Assembly: GCF_021190955.1 (NCBI RefSeq)
Contig: NZ_JAIOAO010000002.1
Coordinates: 372,001-436,000 of the forward strand
DNA length: 64,000 nt
Direction of reading: 5' to 3'
DNA from: Parachryseolinea silvisoli
GTDB lineage: Bacteria > Bacteroidota > Bacteroidia > Cytophagales > Cyclobacteriaceae
In this document: one piece after another, positions 46,274-55,774 of the stretch
Numbering within the stretch: the first letter of the stretch is position 1
Layout: each line of letters starts with the position of its first letter
Program-made: the position numbers and the translations under genes
Notes under the pieces: generated by a model
The model's database searches: none
What the model was told of the DNA's origin: nothing
The model's input: the letters and a program-made list of their open reading frames with translations, nothing else

Positions 46274-46678
46274 ATGGTTTCCATGACCGGAATTTATGAA
46301 GGATCTTTACGTACAAGCGTAAAACATCTCAAATCAGGCAATACAATCGTTACCGATGCACCACCCGATAATAACGGCCGTGGCGAAGCATTTAGCCCGA
46401 CCGACCTGACATGCGCCTCGCTGAACAGCTGCATGATGACGCTCATGGGCATTCTGGCTAACCGTGAGGGAATCGACCTGACAGGTCTTACGTCGGAAAT
46501 CACAAAAATTATGGGTGCCGACCCGCGAAAAATTGCGGAAGTTAAAATTGTGTTTACACACCCGTCGCTCGTCGCCACGGACATTCAAAAGGAAAAACTA
46601 AAACGTGCCGCCATGACCTGCCCCGTAGCGTTAAGCCTCTCGGACACGGTCGTTCAGAGCATCACGTTTAATTTTTAA
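46274..46678 (+). CDS. OsmC family protein (second copy)
   Basis: The 134-residue protein has the OsmC fold motifs FSPTDLTCASLNSCMMTLMG and MTCPVALSLS. Cys53 and Cys116 are the expected redox pair, and Cys47 is an extra. An ATG three codons later (46283) is an alternative start. Its last 11 bases overlap the end of the convergent YtxJ gene. It is distinct from the OsmC at 1582, which lies in a stress operon. Its target peroxide or electrophile is unknown. Confidence 0.9.
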   Translation: MVSMTGIYEGSLRTSVKHLKSGNTIVTDAPPDNNGRGEAFSPTDLTCASLNSCMMTLMGILANREGIDLTGLTSEITKIMGADPRKIAEVKIVFTHPSLVATDIQKEKLKRAAMTCPVALSLSDTVVQSITFNF

Positions 46679-47012
46679 CCGTACTGCGTATTTGTTGGTA
46701 GTCGATCGCCATGTGTGAGCGGTCGTATACCGACGCGCCGTCGCGGATGATCAGGATTTGGGGGGATTCGTGCTCAACTTCAAAAAGCGCAGCGATTTGA
46801 TTGGAGATCTGACGATAGGAAATCAGGTCGAGGAAATAAGGCTTCACGTGTGAATCCATTTCCTGCACATCCCAGTTCCGCTCCAGTCGCTCTAACACCA
46901 TTCTGCTAATTGAGCAACGGGTGCTATGTTTAAAAATAAGGACTGGTCTCTCGGCCGATTCTTTCCGGATCGCTTCCAACTGGTCCAGTGAGGTCAATTT
47001 TTCCCAATTCAT
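46668..47012 (-). CDS. ytxJ: YtxJ, monothiol bacilliredoxin-like protein
   Basis: The protein is 114 residues from the ATG at 47012 (MNWEKLTSLDQLEAI), the usual family start; an in-frame ATG 18 bases upstream would overlap the repeat-protein gene. The thioredoxin-like fold has a single active Cys33 in LIFKHSTRCSISRMVLERLE. YtxJ (BrxC) is linked to removing bacillithiol from proteins. The presence of bacillithiol biosynthesis elsewhere is inferred. It follows the repeat protein by 10 bases on the same strand and is convergent with OsmC. Confidence 0.88.
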   Translation of the reverse strand: MNWEKLTSLDQLEAIRKESAERPVLIFKHSTRCSISRMVLERLERNWDVQEMDSHVKPYFLDLISYRQISNQIAALFEVEHESPQILIIRDGASVYDRSHMAIDYQQIRSTVKN

Positions 47013-47022
47013 ATGTGATGCG

Positions 47023-49344
47023 TTATTCATACCACAACCCTGCTTCCCCTTTGTCGTACCGAGGCTTATGACCCTTGTCCTTCAGGTGGTCGGGCTGCGT
47101 TTCTTCTTTTCTGAATAAACGCGACCACCATAGCTTAAAGTTCGTGAGCATGTCACGTTCGCTATCAACATTGTTTTTGTTTGTCTTGACGAACTTCGCA
47201 TCCGGATGCAAGCCCCTTTTATCAAACAGGGTGTACTTCTTCATCTTGATGTTACCCTGATAGTCGGTTGACCGTGCAAAGGCTTTTCCCGGCTCGCGCA
47301 CCTTCAGCGCCTCTTCTGCACTGCTGCCATTCCGTACGTAGCGATATTGCTTTACTTTCACTTGCAGCTCGCCCACCGCCTTGGTGGCTTTCGTAGGCGA
47401 CAACTTGGGCGTAGCATCTTCAGCAGCATTTTTATTTTTTACATAGCGCCGGGTTTTCACAGGTATCTGCAAACCGTATACCTGGTCGACCGCTACGCTT
47501 GGACGCTTTTTCAGCAACGCATCCTCGTGTGCTTTTTCATTGCGAATGTAGGGCTTGCGCAGCCCCCGGTGACGAATGACTCCTGTAAATTCTTCTCCCT
47601 GATCGCCAAAACCCGGACTGGCCGAGAAACGCTTCATCTTACCAGGATAGCCATTGATCTTATGCGCCTCGGGTTTTGGCACGCGACCCACTAGTGGTGT
47701 TTCATCGTTGTTCCACAACGTACCGCTTACACTACCGCCACCCTTCAAGGGCCGGCGACCTTTCAGTGTACCCTGATATTTACCATAGCGAGTCTCGCGC
47801 GGTTGACGTCCGACAATCGCCGACTCCTGGTTGTTCCACAGACGTCCGCTCACACTGCCGCCACCTTTCAACGGGCGACGGCCCTTTATTGTACCCTGAT
47901 ATTTTCCGTAACGTGTTTCGCGTGGCGTGCGGCCGGCAATTGCCGACTCCCGGTTGTTCCACAGACGTCCGCTTACGCTACCGCCACCTTTCAGCGGGCG
48001 GCCACCCTTCACGTTGCCTTGAAATTCACCATAACGCGTCTCCCGGGGTTGACGTCCGGCCAGCGCCGTACCGTTGTTGTTCCACAACCTGCCACTCACG
48101 CTGCCACCACCCTTCGCCTGTCGGCGACCTTTGATATTACCCTGGAAAGTACCTGGACGGGTTTCGCGTGGTTGACGCCCGGCAACAGCCGAACCATTGT
48201 TGTTCCACAATCTGCCGCTGACACTACCTCCACCTTTTGCACTGCGGCGGCCTTTCAAATTTCCTTTGTAATTACCGACACCCGATGCGCCAATGCCCGG
48301 CGTACGGCCCTGTATGGGCGTCTTCCCTGTATGCGACCGCGTGACGGACTGCGCGCCGCCGCCCGGAATGGCACCACGATACCGGCGATCGCCATACCGC
48401 GCTTTCTTACGACGCCCGGTATATAAGATCGGCATTCCCTCTGTACGTTTTTTGCTGGTGAAATTTTTACCACGAATTCGCCGTCCGGCAATATCGCCGG
48501 TCCAGGCCTTCGGCCGTGTGTTGGTGGCCGAACGATAACTGCCCGCAGCAGGTCCGCGATACGGACGTTCACCCACGCGTCTTTTACCGGAAAATGTTCT
48601 GACAGGTGCGCTTACTCCGGGCCGGGGCGACTCATAGTTACGTCGGCGCAATGGGTGGCCGGCAAGGTCTGTGGTCTGTGCGCGCTCTGTACGTTTCTTG
48701 GGGCGTGGGAAATTGGCGTAAACATTTAAGCTCTTCCGGGCAATGAACGGCCGCGATGCCGACCTTGGTTTCACCTTGCGTCTGCGGGGCGGCGTAGACC
48801 GCGGCCCTGACGAGGCGCTTGCCCTTGCCACGGTAGCCCGATTCGAAACGACACCACCACCGGCACGGCCGCGGCTGGACGGATGGCGCGTGACATAACG
48901 CCCGGTCTGCGGGTGTACATTGTTGCGCGAAGCACTGCTGCTGTTCCGCCCGCGAATGCGGCGGTGCGTAATGTCACCCTGCCAGGCACGTTGTGTGCCG
49001 CTGGGCTTGGGCGGTTGACGACGCAACACATTGCCTGACGCTTTTCCGACTTTATCCCGACCCCGAGCCGAGTTGGAACGCGACCGGCTGCGGGCCGTCG
49101 CGCGATTATTATAGGTGGGCTGCTTCTTAGAGGCTTTATTCTTTTTCCGGAATGTGCTTTTGAAACGGCTTTCACGGCGCTGCCCCTGGGACGCTCCCGG
49201 TCGGTCCCCTTTGGTATTTTGGGCCAACACCGGCGCCGCCAGCAACAACAGCAAGGCCATTAGCAACACCAACTTGGTGGCAGGCCCGGAAAATGCAGTA
49301 TTTCTTTTAGTTACGTTCAAAAAATGGCGAAAGAAACAGGCCAA
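47023..49344 (-). CDS. Exported, very basic protein with five 41-residue repeats (unknown function)
   Basis: The 773-residue protein has a long n-region then a hydrophobic segment and likely cleavage (MALLLLLAAPVLAQ, after residue 42). It is extremely rich in Arg, Lys, Gly and Ser and has little hydrophobic core. Residues 359-563 hold five 41-residue tandem repeats with the core KGGGSVSGRLWNN and AGRQPRETR. A second motif, W-x-GDI-x2-RRIRG, occurs at about 121 and 281. A third, Y-[IV]-[RK]-N-x4-[AE]-E/H-[DE]-A, occurs three times near the C terminus. I know no functional family. Surface, secreted or nucleic-acid/polysaccharide binding roles are guesses. Confidence 0.8.
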   Translation of the reverse strand: MACFFRHFLNVTKRNTAFSGPATKLVLLMALLLLLAAPVLAQNTKGDRPGASQGQRRESRFKSTFRKKNKASKKQPTYNNRATARSRSRSNSARGRDKVGKASGNVLRRQPPKPSGTQRAWQGDITHRRIRGRNSSSASRNNVHPQTGRYVTRHPSSRGRAGGGVVSNRATVARASASSGPRSTPPRRRKVKPRSASRPFIARKSLNVYANFPRPKKRTERAQTTDLAGHPLRRRNYESPRPGVSAPVRTFSGKRRVGERPYRGPAAGSYRSATNTRPKAWTGDIAGRRIRGKNFTSKKRTEGMPILYTGRRKKARYGDRRYRGAIPGGGAQSVTRSHTGKTPIQGRTPGIGASGVGNYKGNLKGRRSAKGGGSVSGRLWNNNGSAVAGRQPRETRPGTFQGNIKGRRQAKGGGSVSGRLWNNNGTALAGRQPRETRYGEFQGNVKGGRPLKGGGSVSGRLWNNRESAIAGRTPRETRYGKYQGTIKGRRPLKGGGSVSGRLWNNQESAIVGRQPRETRYGKYQGTLKGRRPLKGGGSVSGTLWNNDETPLVGRVPKPEAHKINGYPGKMKRFSASPGFGDQGEEFTGVIRHRGLRKPYIRNEKAHEDALLKKRPSVAVDQVYGLQIPVKTRRYVKNKNAAEDATPKLSPTKATKAVGELQVKVKQYRYVRNGSSAEEALKVREPGKAFARSTDYQGNIKMKKYTLFDKRGLHPDAKFVKTNKNNVDSERDMLTNFKLWWSRLFRKEETQPDHLKDKGHKPRYDKGEAGLWYE
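47656..48270 (-). repeat. Five 123-bp coding tandem repeats
   Basis: The 41-codon units fall at residues 359-399, 400-440, 441-481, 482-522 and 523-563. The first four share GGGSVSGRLWNN exactly; the fifth is the most diverged, with GTLWNN and PKPEA replacing PRETR. The first unit reads RRSAKGGG, later ones RRPLKGGG. Such repeats can expand or contract by recombination. Confidence 0.9.
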
Positions 49345-49374
49345 GATAATTGAAATTTATGATACCCCTCTACT

Positions 49375-51354
49375 TTAGTAGGTAAGTAACGTTTCAATGG
49401 CGCCGATCAGCCTGTTTTTCGGCAAAAAATTGTCTTCCAGCGTCGGTGCAAAAGGAATCGGCGTATCCAGGCTTGCCACCCGCACCACCGGCGCATCCAG
49501 GTCCCGGAAGCAGTGTTCGCTGATCCAGGCGCTGATTTCCGCACCCACACCACCTGTCAGCGTGTCTTCGTGCAGGATAATCACCCGGCTTGTCTTTTTC
49601 ACCAATGCCGCCACCGCTTCTTTGTCCCAGGGCAGCAGCGTGCGCAAGTCCAGTATTGATGCGTTTACGTGCGGCAGGTTCGCCAGCGTTTGTTGTGCCC
49701 AGTGCACACCCATGCCATACGTGATAATGCCCAGGTCCGTGCCCTCGCTTAGCAACTTTGCTTCGCCGATCGCTATAGTATAATAGTCGTCCGGCACAAG
49801 TTCTTTCAGGGAACGATACATCAGCTTATGCTCAAAATACATCACCGGGTTCGGGTCTTCCAGTGCCGCACACAACAACCCTTTCGCATCGTAAGGATTC
49901 GAAGGGTATACTATTTTTAATCCGGGGGTATGGAAGAACCAGGCTTCATTGCTCTGCGAATGAAAAGGACCGGCCGCCGTGCCGGCTCCGGTGGGCATGC
50001 GCACTACTACGTCGGCCGGCTGTCCCCACCGCCAATGGGTCTTCGCCAGGTTGTTTACAATTTGATTAAACCCTTCTGTTACAAAGTCGGCAAACTGCAT
50101 CTCTACCATCGACTTCATACCTTTCACCGACAGGCCTAAACCGGCACCCAAAATGGCCGACTCACACAAAGGTGTATTTCGTACACGTGCCTTGCCGAAG
50201 CGTTCTACAAATCCCTCGGTGATTTTAAAGACACCACCATATTCTGCAATGTCCTGCCCCATCAGTACCAGGTTGTCAAAGCGCTCCATGCTCTGCCGCA
50301 GGCCGTCGCTGATGGCATCGATAAAACGTTTTTCGGATTTCTTTTCGGAAGCGGGCGCAACAACCACCTGCTCAAAAGGAGCATATACATCTTCCAGCTC
50401 CTGCCCGGTCTGGGCAACGGGATGATCTTCCTGGGTCGCTATCGCAATGCCTTCTTCAATTTCCTGTTTTACACGTTTCCGTTGCGCGGCAATATAACCT
50501 TCGTCGATGACGCCACTTTGCACCAGGTACTTTTCATAGTTCTCCAACGGGTCTTTCTTCGCCCAGGTGTCCAGCAGCTCCTGCGGCACATACTTGGTAC
50601 CCGACGCTTCTTCGTGGCCCCGCATCCGGAAGGTCATACACTCCAACAAGATCGGCCGCGGGCGTTTGCGCATATCCTCTGCCAGACGCTGCACGGTGCT
50701 ATATACTGCCAACACATTATTACCGTCAACTTGTACCCCTTCCATGCCATAGCCAATGGCCTTGTCGGTAAAGCTTTCACAGCGAAACTGCTCACGGCTG
50801 GGAGTAGACAAACCGTAACCGTTGTTCTCTACGACAAAAATCACGGGCAGGTCCCACACGGCCGCTACGTTTAGGGCCTCGTGGAAATCGCCCTGGCTCG
50901 TGCCGCCGTCGCCGTTAAAGACGACCGTTACCTTCCCTTCCTGGCGCAGTTGGCTGGCCAACGCAATGCCGTCGGCTACACCATTTTGCGGCCCCAGGTG
51001 CGAGATCATGCCCACGATGTGGTGCTCGCGCGAGCCAAAGTGAAAAGAGCGGTCACGCCCCTTGGTATACCCCGCCAGGGTGCCCTGCCATTGAGCAAAC
51101 AGCCGGTGGAAGGGTATGTTGCGGCCCGTAAACACCCCTAAGTTGCGGTGCATGGGCAAAATATACTCGTCGGGGGCCAGTGCTTGTGTCACTCCGACAG
51201 AGATGGCCTCCTGGCCAATGCCGCTAAACCATTTGCTGATTTTATTTTGCCGCAGCAAAATGAGCATCTTCTCTTCAATCAGGCGGGGCAATAACAAGTT
51301 TTCGTACAGCTTCTTCAGAACGCTGTCGGAGAGTTTTTGGCGATCAAACTGCAT
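49375..51354 (-). CDS. Fused E1 alpha/beta 2-oxo acid dehydrogenase
   Basis: The 659-residue TPP enzyme joins E1-alpha (about residues 1-330) and E1-beta (from about 345). The alpha part has SGIGQEAISVGV, HLGPQNGVADGIALA and the TPP motif GDGGTSQGDFHEALN...VENN. The beta part has LVLMGQDIAEYGGVFKITEG and RMPTGAGTAAGPFHSQ. Such fusions in Bacteroidota act on branched-chain 2-oxo acids or pyruvate with E2 and E3 encoded elsewhere. The start is at the ATG at 51354; the frame is open 57 bases further but not conserved. Confidence 0.9.
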   Translation of the reverse strand: MQFDRQKLSDSVLKKLYENLLLPRLIEEKMLILLRQNKISKWFSGIGQEAISVGVTQALAPDEYILPMHRNLGVFTGRNIPFHRLFAQWQGTLAGYTKGRDRSFHFGSREHHIVGMISHLGPQNGVADGIALASQLRQEGKVTVVFNGDGGTSQGDFHEALNVAAVWDLPVIFVVENNGYGLSTPSREQFRCESFTDKAIGYGMEGVQVDGNNVLAVYSTVQRLAEDMRKRPRPILLECMTFRMRGHEEASGTKYVPQELLDTWAKKDPLENYEKYLVQSGVIDEGYIAAQRKRVKQEIEEGIAIATQEDHPVAQTGQELEDVYAPFEQVVVAPASEKKSEKRFIDAISDGLRQSMERFDNLVLMGQDIAEYGGVFKITEGFVERFGKARVRNTPLCESAILGAGLGLSVKGMKSMVEMQFADFVTEGFNQIVNNLAKTHWRWGQPADVVVRMPTGAGTAAGPFHSQSNEAWFFHTPGLKIVYPSNPYDAKGLLCAALEDPNPVMYFEHKLMYRSLKELVPDDYYTIAIGEAKLLSEGTDLGIITYGMGVHWAQQTLANLPHVNASILDLRTLLPWDKEAVAALVKKTSRVIILHEDTLTGGVGAEISAWISEHCFRDLDAPVVRVASLDTPIPFAPTLEDNFLPKNRLIGAIETLLTY

Positions 51355-51476
51355 AGATGGTTTCTGGTGGCGCAAAGTTAACCGAGTTTTTGACTTACCA
51401 TTAGCACGCAAATCTTATAAAGCATAGAGGCCCGTTGTTATAAAGAAACTGTTAACTTTATCTCCGATCCCGCTAC

Positions 51477-54400
51477 ATGCTGACCCGACTACCACTCCTC
51501 CTGGTTTTCTTGCTCGTTGTCATGGACCTGTCCGCACAGGAGTATCGCTTTCATCAATACCGCGTAGAACAAGGCTTACCCAGCGACGTCATGAAAGCCG
51601 TTGCCCAGGACTCTCTAGGCTTTTTCTGGATCGCCACCGACGATGGCATTGTTAAATACGACGGGCTACGCTTCACCACGTATCGGTCTGCGCTGCACAG
51701 TCAGTATGCCAAAGGTTTCCTCACCACCCGCAAAGGCAGACTTCTCGCCATTGCCGACCTCGACCTGATCGAAATCCAAAACCAGGTAGACACCGTCGTC
51801 TTCCATTCGTTGCTGCGCGGTACCCGTAATCCTACCGATACCACCATCTGGTACGGCAAGACATTGTACGAAGACCGACACGAAGACATCTGGATTGCCG
51901 AGACCCAAGCCGCCGTACGGTTTGATGGCAAAACCATGAAGCGCTACGACTTCGGTAATGAAAATCGATCGCCGGTATTTATACGCTCTTATAATTTCTT
52001 TGAAGACCAGGATGGCAACTTATACGCGGTTGGCTATACCGGAAAAGTGTTCCGTTTTGATGAAGTCGACGACACCTTCGTGCAACTGCCACAAACATTA
52101 CCGGGTCATTCCAGTCACGTACTCTTCGAGAACGGCAAATTACTCGTCGCGGCGGGCGACGGGTTATATGAAGCCATTCTTCGCGACGGCGAGATTCAGC
52201 ACCAGCAACGTCTCTTGTCGGCATACAATTGCTCCTATCTGCTCCGCTCTTCCGACGCCCTTTGGGTCTGTACCTTTAACGAAGACGTATATAAAATACC
52301 GGGCAGCCGGTACGAAGAAGCCGAAAGACTGCCATATTCCTTTATCGGCGCCACCGCCATCTTCAGCAGTAAAGAAAATGACTTGTGGGTGGCCTCTGAC
52401 AAAGGACTGGTGTTGATACAAAAGAATCAGTTCCAGATCATTGACTTGCGGTCACAGGCCCACTTTATCGAAGGCATGGCCCACGACCCCGGGCGCGATG
52501 TATTGTATTACTGTTCCAAAGAAGCATTAATAGGACTATATCACAAGCCCGACGGTGAATGGGAACACCGGCTGCTCTATTTTGATCGCGACGGATATTT
52601 CCAGGCGTTACAATTTAATGCCCAGGGCCTGTGGGCCAGCACCGCATTCGAAGTACTACTATTCCAAAACGACAAGCTGAAAAAGCGCTGGGACTTTGCT
52701 AAAGAAGGCGGCTTTATTTCCGATGTGTTTATCGACAAGCGTCAGGATATCTGGCTTAGCCAGGGCCGCGCCCGCCGCGTAAAAGTGATGTCGACGAAAG
52801 ACTTTTCGTTGCGTTATTACGACATCCCGTTGCTGAAACAAAGTCAGATAAACCTGGTGCGCGAAGGCAAGAACGGTATATACCTGGCATCGAGTGGCGT
52901 GGGCGGATATCTTTTCTACAAGGCCCACGATGCCGACACCTTTAAAAACGTAAGCCTCCCCGTAGACTTCCCCATCGAAAGCGATCTGAATATCCACGAC
53001 CTGGCCGTACAGAACGATGTCATCTGGCTGGCGTCCACCGAGGGACTGCTGCGTTACGACCAACACACAACCCAACGCGTTGACCTCGGCGAACCACTCA
53101 CCGGCTCGTCCGTCAGCTCGGTGGAGGCACTCGACGACCGCTATATACTTTTCTCTAACTCGTATGGCCTCATGCGCTACGATGTTGTGACCGGCGACCT
53201 GTGGCTATACGACGAGAATATCGGCCTGCCCTCCAACACCATTACCGATCACGGCATACTCGCGGACCGGTACAATCGACTTTGGATCGGCACATCCTTC
53301 GGTCTTGCGTTGGCCTCGAAATCCATTCGCACCAACGCCACTACCACGCAACCTTTCTGCATGTATGCCAGTGTGAACGGTGTAACACGGCGCTTCCACG
53401 ACGGCTTACAAGCGCCGTACAGCGCGTTTATAAGCCTTATGTTCTCGCCCATCACCTTTCCCGAAAACAAGATCAACATGCAGTGGCGATTGGATAGCGA
53501 TAGTGTCTGGCACTCGATGCACGATCACACCCTCACGCTCTCCGATTTATCAGCGGGTCGTCACACCCTGCAGGTGCGTGCCAAGAAAAATACGGGGCTT
53601 GGGTGGAGCAGGCCTACGGAAATGACCGTGACGATCGGCAAACCGTACTGGCAAAAAGCTGAATTCATTTTCCTGGTCCTACTCACTGCGCTTATGATCG
53701 CCTGGATCTCTTATGCCGTGAGCGCGGCCATTATGAAAAAACGCAAGACATACTTGCACGACCTCATTGAAGAACGAACAGTGGATTTACAGAAGGCGAA
53801 CGAAGAATTGCTGCAACGCAACGCCGAGCTGGACCGCTTTGTATACAGTGCATCCCACGACCTCAGTGCGCCGCTGAAGTCTGTGCTTGGGTTGATTATG
53901 GTGGCCCGCATGGACAAGTCCATCACCAACCACGAGCAATACCTCGACATGATGGAACGAAGCATTCGCAAGCTGGAAAAGTTTATCGAAGAAGTGGTGA
54001 GCTACTCGCGCAATACGCGCATGCCCGTAAAGCCTGAGACATTTTTATTTACCGTCTTTGTTCAAAACCTGTTGCTCGACCATCAGTATGCGCCCAACTA
54101 TGGCAAGATCAAATTTGAGGTGGAAGACGGCACAGACGGCCAGCCCATCGTAGCCGACGTCGTCCGGCTCAAGATCATCCTCAACAACCTCATCTCCAAC
54201 GCCATTAAATTTCATTGGTTTGGCGGCGACCGCGAGCCCACGGTCCGCATCTCGCTCACGGCCACATCCACCCAGTACACCATCGTGGTACAAGACAATG
54301 GCCGGGGCATTGACGATCACCACCTTGCACACATCTTCGACATGTTCTACCGCGCCAGCGAGCAGGCTCAGGGCTCGGGCCTGGGCTTATACATTCTGAA

Positions 54401-54509
54401 AGAATCTGTTCTGAAGTTGGGCGGAACCGTCGAAGCGCGCTCCAGGCTGGACGAGGGCACCACCTTCGTGATCACGCTGCCGGTGTTAAACCCGACGGAA
54501 TTCCGCTGA
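51477..54509 (+). CDS. Propeller-type (Reg_prop / Y_Y_Y) sensor histidine kinase without receiver
   Basis: The 1010-residue protein has a signal peptide (LPLLLVFLLVVMDLSAQ) and a periplasmic two-part beta propeller (VEQGLPSDVMKAVAQDSLGF, FFWIATDDGIVKYDGL and later repeats). A Y_Y_Y-like domain precedes a membrane helix at about 728-750. The cytoplasmic kinase has His794 in YSASHDLSAPLKSVLGL, N box NNLISNAIKFH, DNGRGIDD and GSGLGLYIL. Unlike many such proteins it has no C-terminal receiver or AraC domain. No response regulator lies next to it. Confidence 0.9.
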   Translation: MLTRLPLLLVFLLVVMDLSAQEYRFHQYRVEQGLPSDVMKAVAQDSLGFFWIATDDGIVKYDGLRFTTYRSALHSQYAKGFLTTRKGRLLAIADLDLIEIQNQVDTVVFHSLLRGTRNPTDTTIWYGKTLYEDRHEDIWIAETQAAVRFDGKTMKRYDFGNENRSPVFIRSYNFFEDQDGNLYAVGYTGKVFRFDEVDDTFVQLPQTLPGHSSHVLFENGKLLVAAGDGLYEAILRDGEIQHQQRLLSAYNCSYLLRSSDALWVCTFNEDVYKIPGSRYEEAERLPYSFIGATAIFSSKENDLWVASDKGLVLIQKNQFQIIDLRSQAHFIEGMAHDPGRDVLYYCSKEALIGLYHKPDGEWEHRLLYFDRDGYFQALQFNAQGLWASTAFEVLLFQNDKLKKRWDFAKEGGFISDVFIDKRQDIWLSQGRARRVKVMSTKDFSLRYYDIPLLKQSQINLVREGKNGIYLASSGVGGYLFYKAHDADTFKNVSLPVDFPIESDLNIHDLAVQNDVIWLASTEGLLRYDQHTTQRVDLGEPLTGSSVSSVEALDDRYILFSNSYGLMRYDVVTGDLWLYDENIGLPSNTITDHGILADRYNRLWIGTSFGLALASKSIRTNATTTQPFCMYASVNGVTRRFHDGLQAPYSAFISLMFSPITFPENKINMQWRLDSDSVWHSMHDHTLTLSDLSAGRHTLQVRAKKNTGLGWSRPTEMTVTIGKPYWQKAEFIFLVLLTALMIAWISYAVSAAIMKKRKTYLHDLIEERTVDLQKANEELLQRNAELDRFVYSASHDLSAPLKSVLGLIMVARMDKSITNHEQYLDMMERSIRKLEKFIEEVVSYSRNTRMPVKPETFLFTVFVQNLLLDHQYAPNYGKIKFEVEDGTDGQPIVADVVRLKIILNNLISNAIKFHWFGGDREPTVRISLTATSTQYTIVVQDNGRGIDDHHLAHIFDMFYRASEQAQGSGLGLYILKESVLKLGGTVEARSRLDEGTTFVITLPVLNPTEFR

Positions 54510-54515
54510 TCTTGT

Positions 54516-54523
54516 TATTTTTG
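54516..54523 (+). promoter_or_regulatory. -7 element for the M16 peptidase gene
   Basis: TATTTTTG is a full TAnnTTTG match only 7 bases before the ATG at 54531. The mRNA would be leaderless or nearly so. No clear TTG stands at -33; the element is in the gap after the kinase stop at 54509. Confidence 0.5.
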
Positions 54524-54530
54524 GCGCCAC

Positions 54531-55769
54531 ATGATCACATTCAACGAATTTACCCTCCCAAACGGCCTACGCGTGATCGTCCACGAGGACCATACCGTAC
54601 AGATCGCCGTTATGAACATATTATACGACGTCGGTTCCCGCGACGAGCGTCCCGAGAAAACCGGCTTCGCCCACTTGTTCGAGCACCTCATGTTTGGCGG
54701 CTCCCGCAACATTACCAACTATGACGAACCGTTGCAGCGGGTCGGTGGCGAGAATAATGCCTTTACGAACACCGACATCACAAACTATTACCTCACCTTG
54801 CCCTCTGCTAACCTCGAGACAGGCTTCTGGCTTGAAAGCGATCGCATGCTTAGCCTGTCCTTCGACCCCAAAGTACTCGAGGTACAACGCAAGGTTGTAA
54901 TCGAAGAGTTTAAACAGCGGTACCTCAACCAACCGTACGGCGATGTATGGCTCAAGCTTCGTCCGCTGGCCTATCACCATCACCCGTACCAATGGGCTAC
55001 CATCGGCAAGGAGATCAGTCACATCGAAGACGCTACGATGGAAGATGTAAAGGAATTTTTCTTTACCCATTACGTACCCAACAACGCCATCCTGGTCGTA
55101 GCCGGCAACGTCACGCTGACGCAAGTCAAAGAGCTTACGGAAAAATGGTTCGGGCCCATTCCCTCTGGCAGGGACCGGTCTCGGCAGTTGCCCGCAGAGC
55201 CTCGCCAAAGCAGCAAGCGTGTGGAAACAACAGAAGCCAAAGTACCCGCCAACGCCCTCTACAAAGCGTGGCACATGCCCGGACGTTTTCACGAAGACTA
55301 TTACGCCACCGACCTGATGAGCGATATTCTTAGCCGCGGTCAGTCCAGCCGGTTATACCAGCAACTCGTTAAAGAGCAAGAAATCTTTACGTCGATCTCC
55401 TCGTTCGTCACCGGCACCATTGATCCCGGGCTGCTGGTCATCAGCGGCCGCGTGCGCGAAGGATTTACCCTGGAGCAAGCCGAACAAGCCGTCGACAAGA
55501 TTCTCGACACGCTCATCCGCGAGGGCGTGTCGGAGCAGGAGCTTGAAAAGGTGAAGAACCAGGCCGAGTCCAGTCTCGAATTTGGCGAAATGGAAGTGAT
55601 GAACCGCGCCATGAACCTGGCCTTCTCCAAGCTCTCGGGGGATGCCAACCTGGTGAATGAGGAGGGTGGCCTCATCAATCGGGTAACGACGGCCGACGTT
55701 CAGCGCGTGGCGGCTAATACGTTGCGGGAAGAAAATGCCAGCACCCTGCATTACAAAGCCGTATCCTAG
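54531..55769 (+). CDS. M16 (insulinase/pitrilysin) family peptidase
   Basis: The 412-residue protein is one M16 half. The zinc motif HxxEH is His48-Leu-Phe-Glu51-His52 (HLFEHLMFGG), with the distal Glu in VVIEEFKQR near residue 126. The second M16 domain follows (LYKAWHMPGRF, QSSRLYQQLVKEQE). There is no signal peptide. M16 half-proteins often pair with an inactive partner, not seen here. A very stable hairpin follows the stop. Confidence 0.92.
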   Translation: MITFNEFTLPNGLRVIVHEDHTVQIAVMNILYDVGSRDERPEKTGFAHLFEHLMFGGSRNITNYDEPLQRVGGENNAFTNTDITNYYLTLPSANLETGFWLESDRMLSLSFDPKVLEVQRKVVIEEFKQRYLNQPYGDVWLKLRPLAYHHHPYQWATIGKEISHIEDATMEDVKEFFFTHYVPNNAILVVAGNVTLTQVKELTEKWFGPIPSGRDRSRQLPAEPRQSSKRVETTEAKVPANALYKAWHMPGRFHEDYYATDLMSDILSRGQSSRLYQQLVKEQEIFTSISSFVTGTIDPGLLVISGRVREGFTLEQAEQAVDKILDTLIREGVSEQELEKVKNQAESSLEFGEMEVMNRAMNLAFSKLSGDANLVNEEGGLINRVTTADVQRVAANTLREENASTLHYKAVS

Positions 55770-55774
55770 AAATA

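Noticed and set aside
47656-48270. CRISPR-like regular repeats
   Set aside because: The repeats are directly adjacent 123-bp coding units with no spacers.
47676-48426. Two plus-strand open frames with repeated sequence across the repeat region
   Set aside because: They are antisense readings of the 123-bp coding repeats of the minus-strand gene, which has a signal peptide and coherent repeat units.
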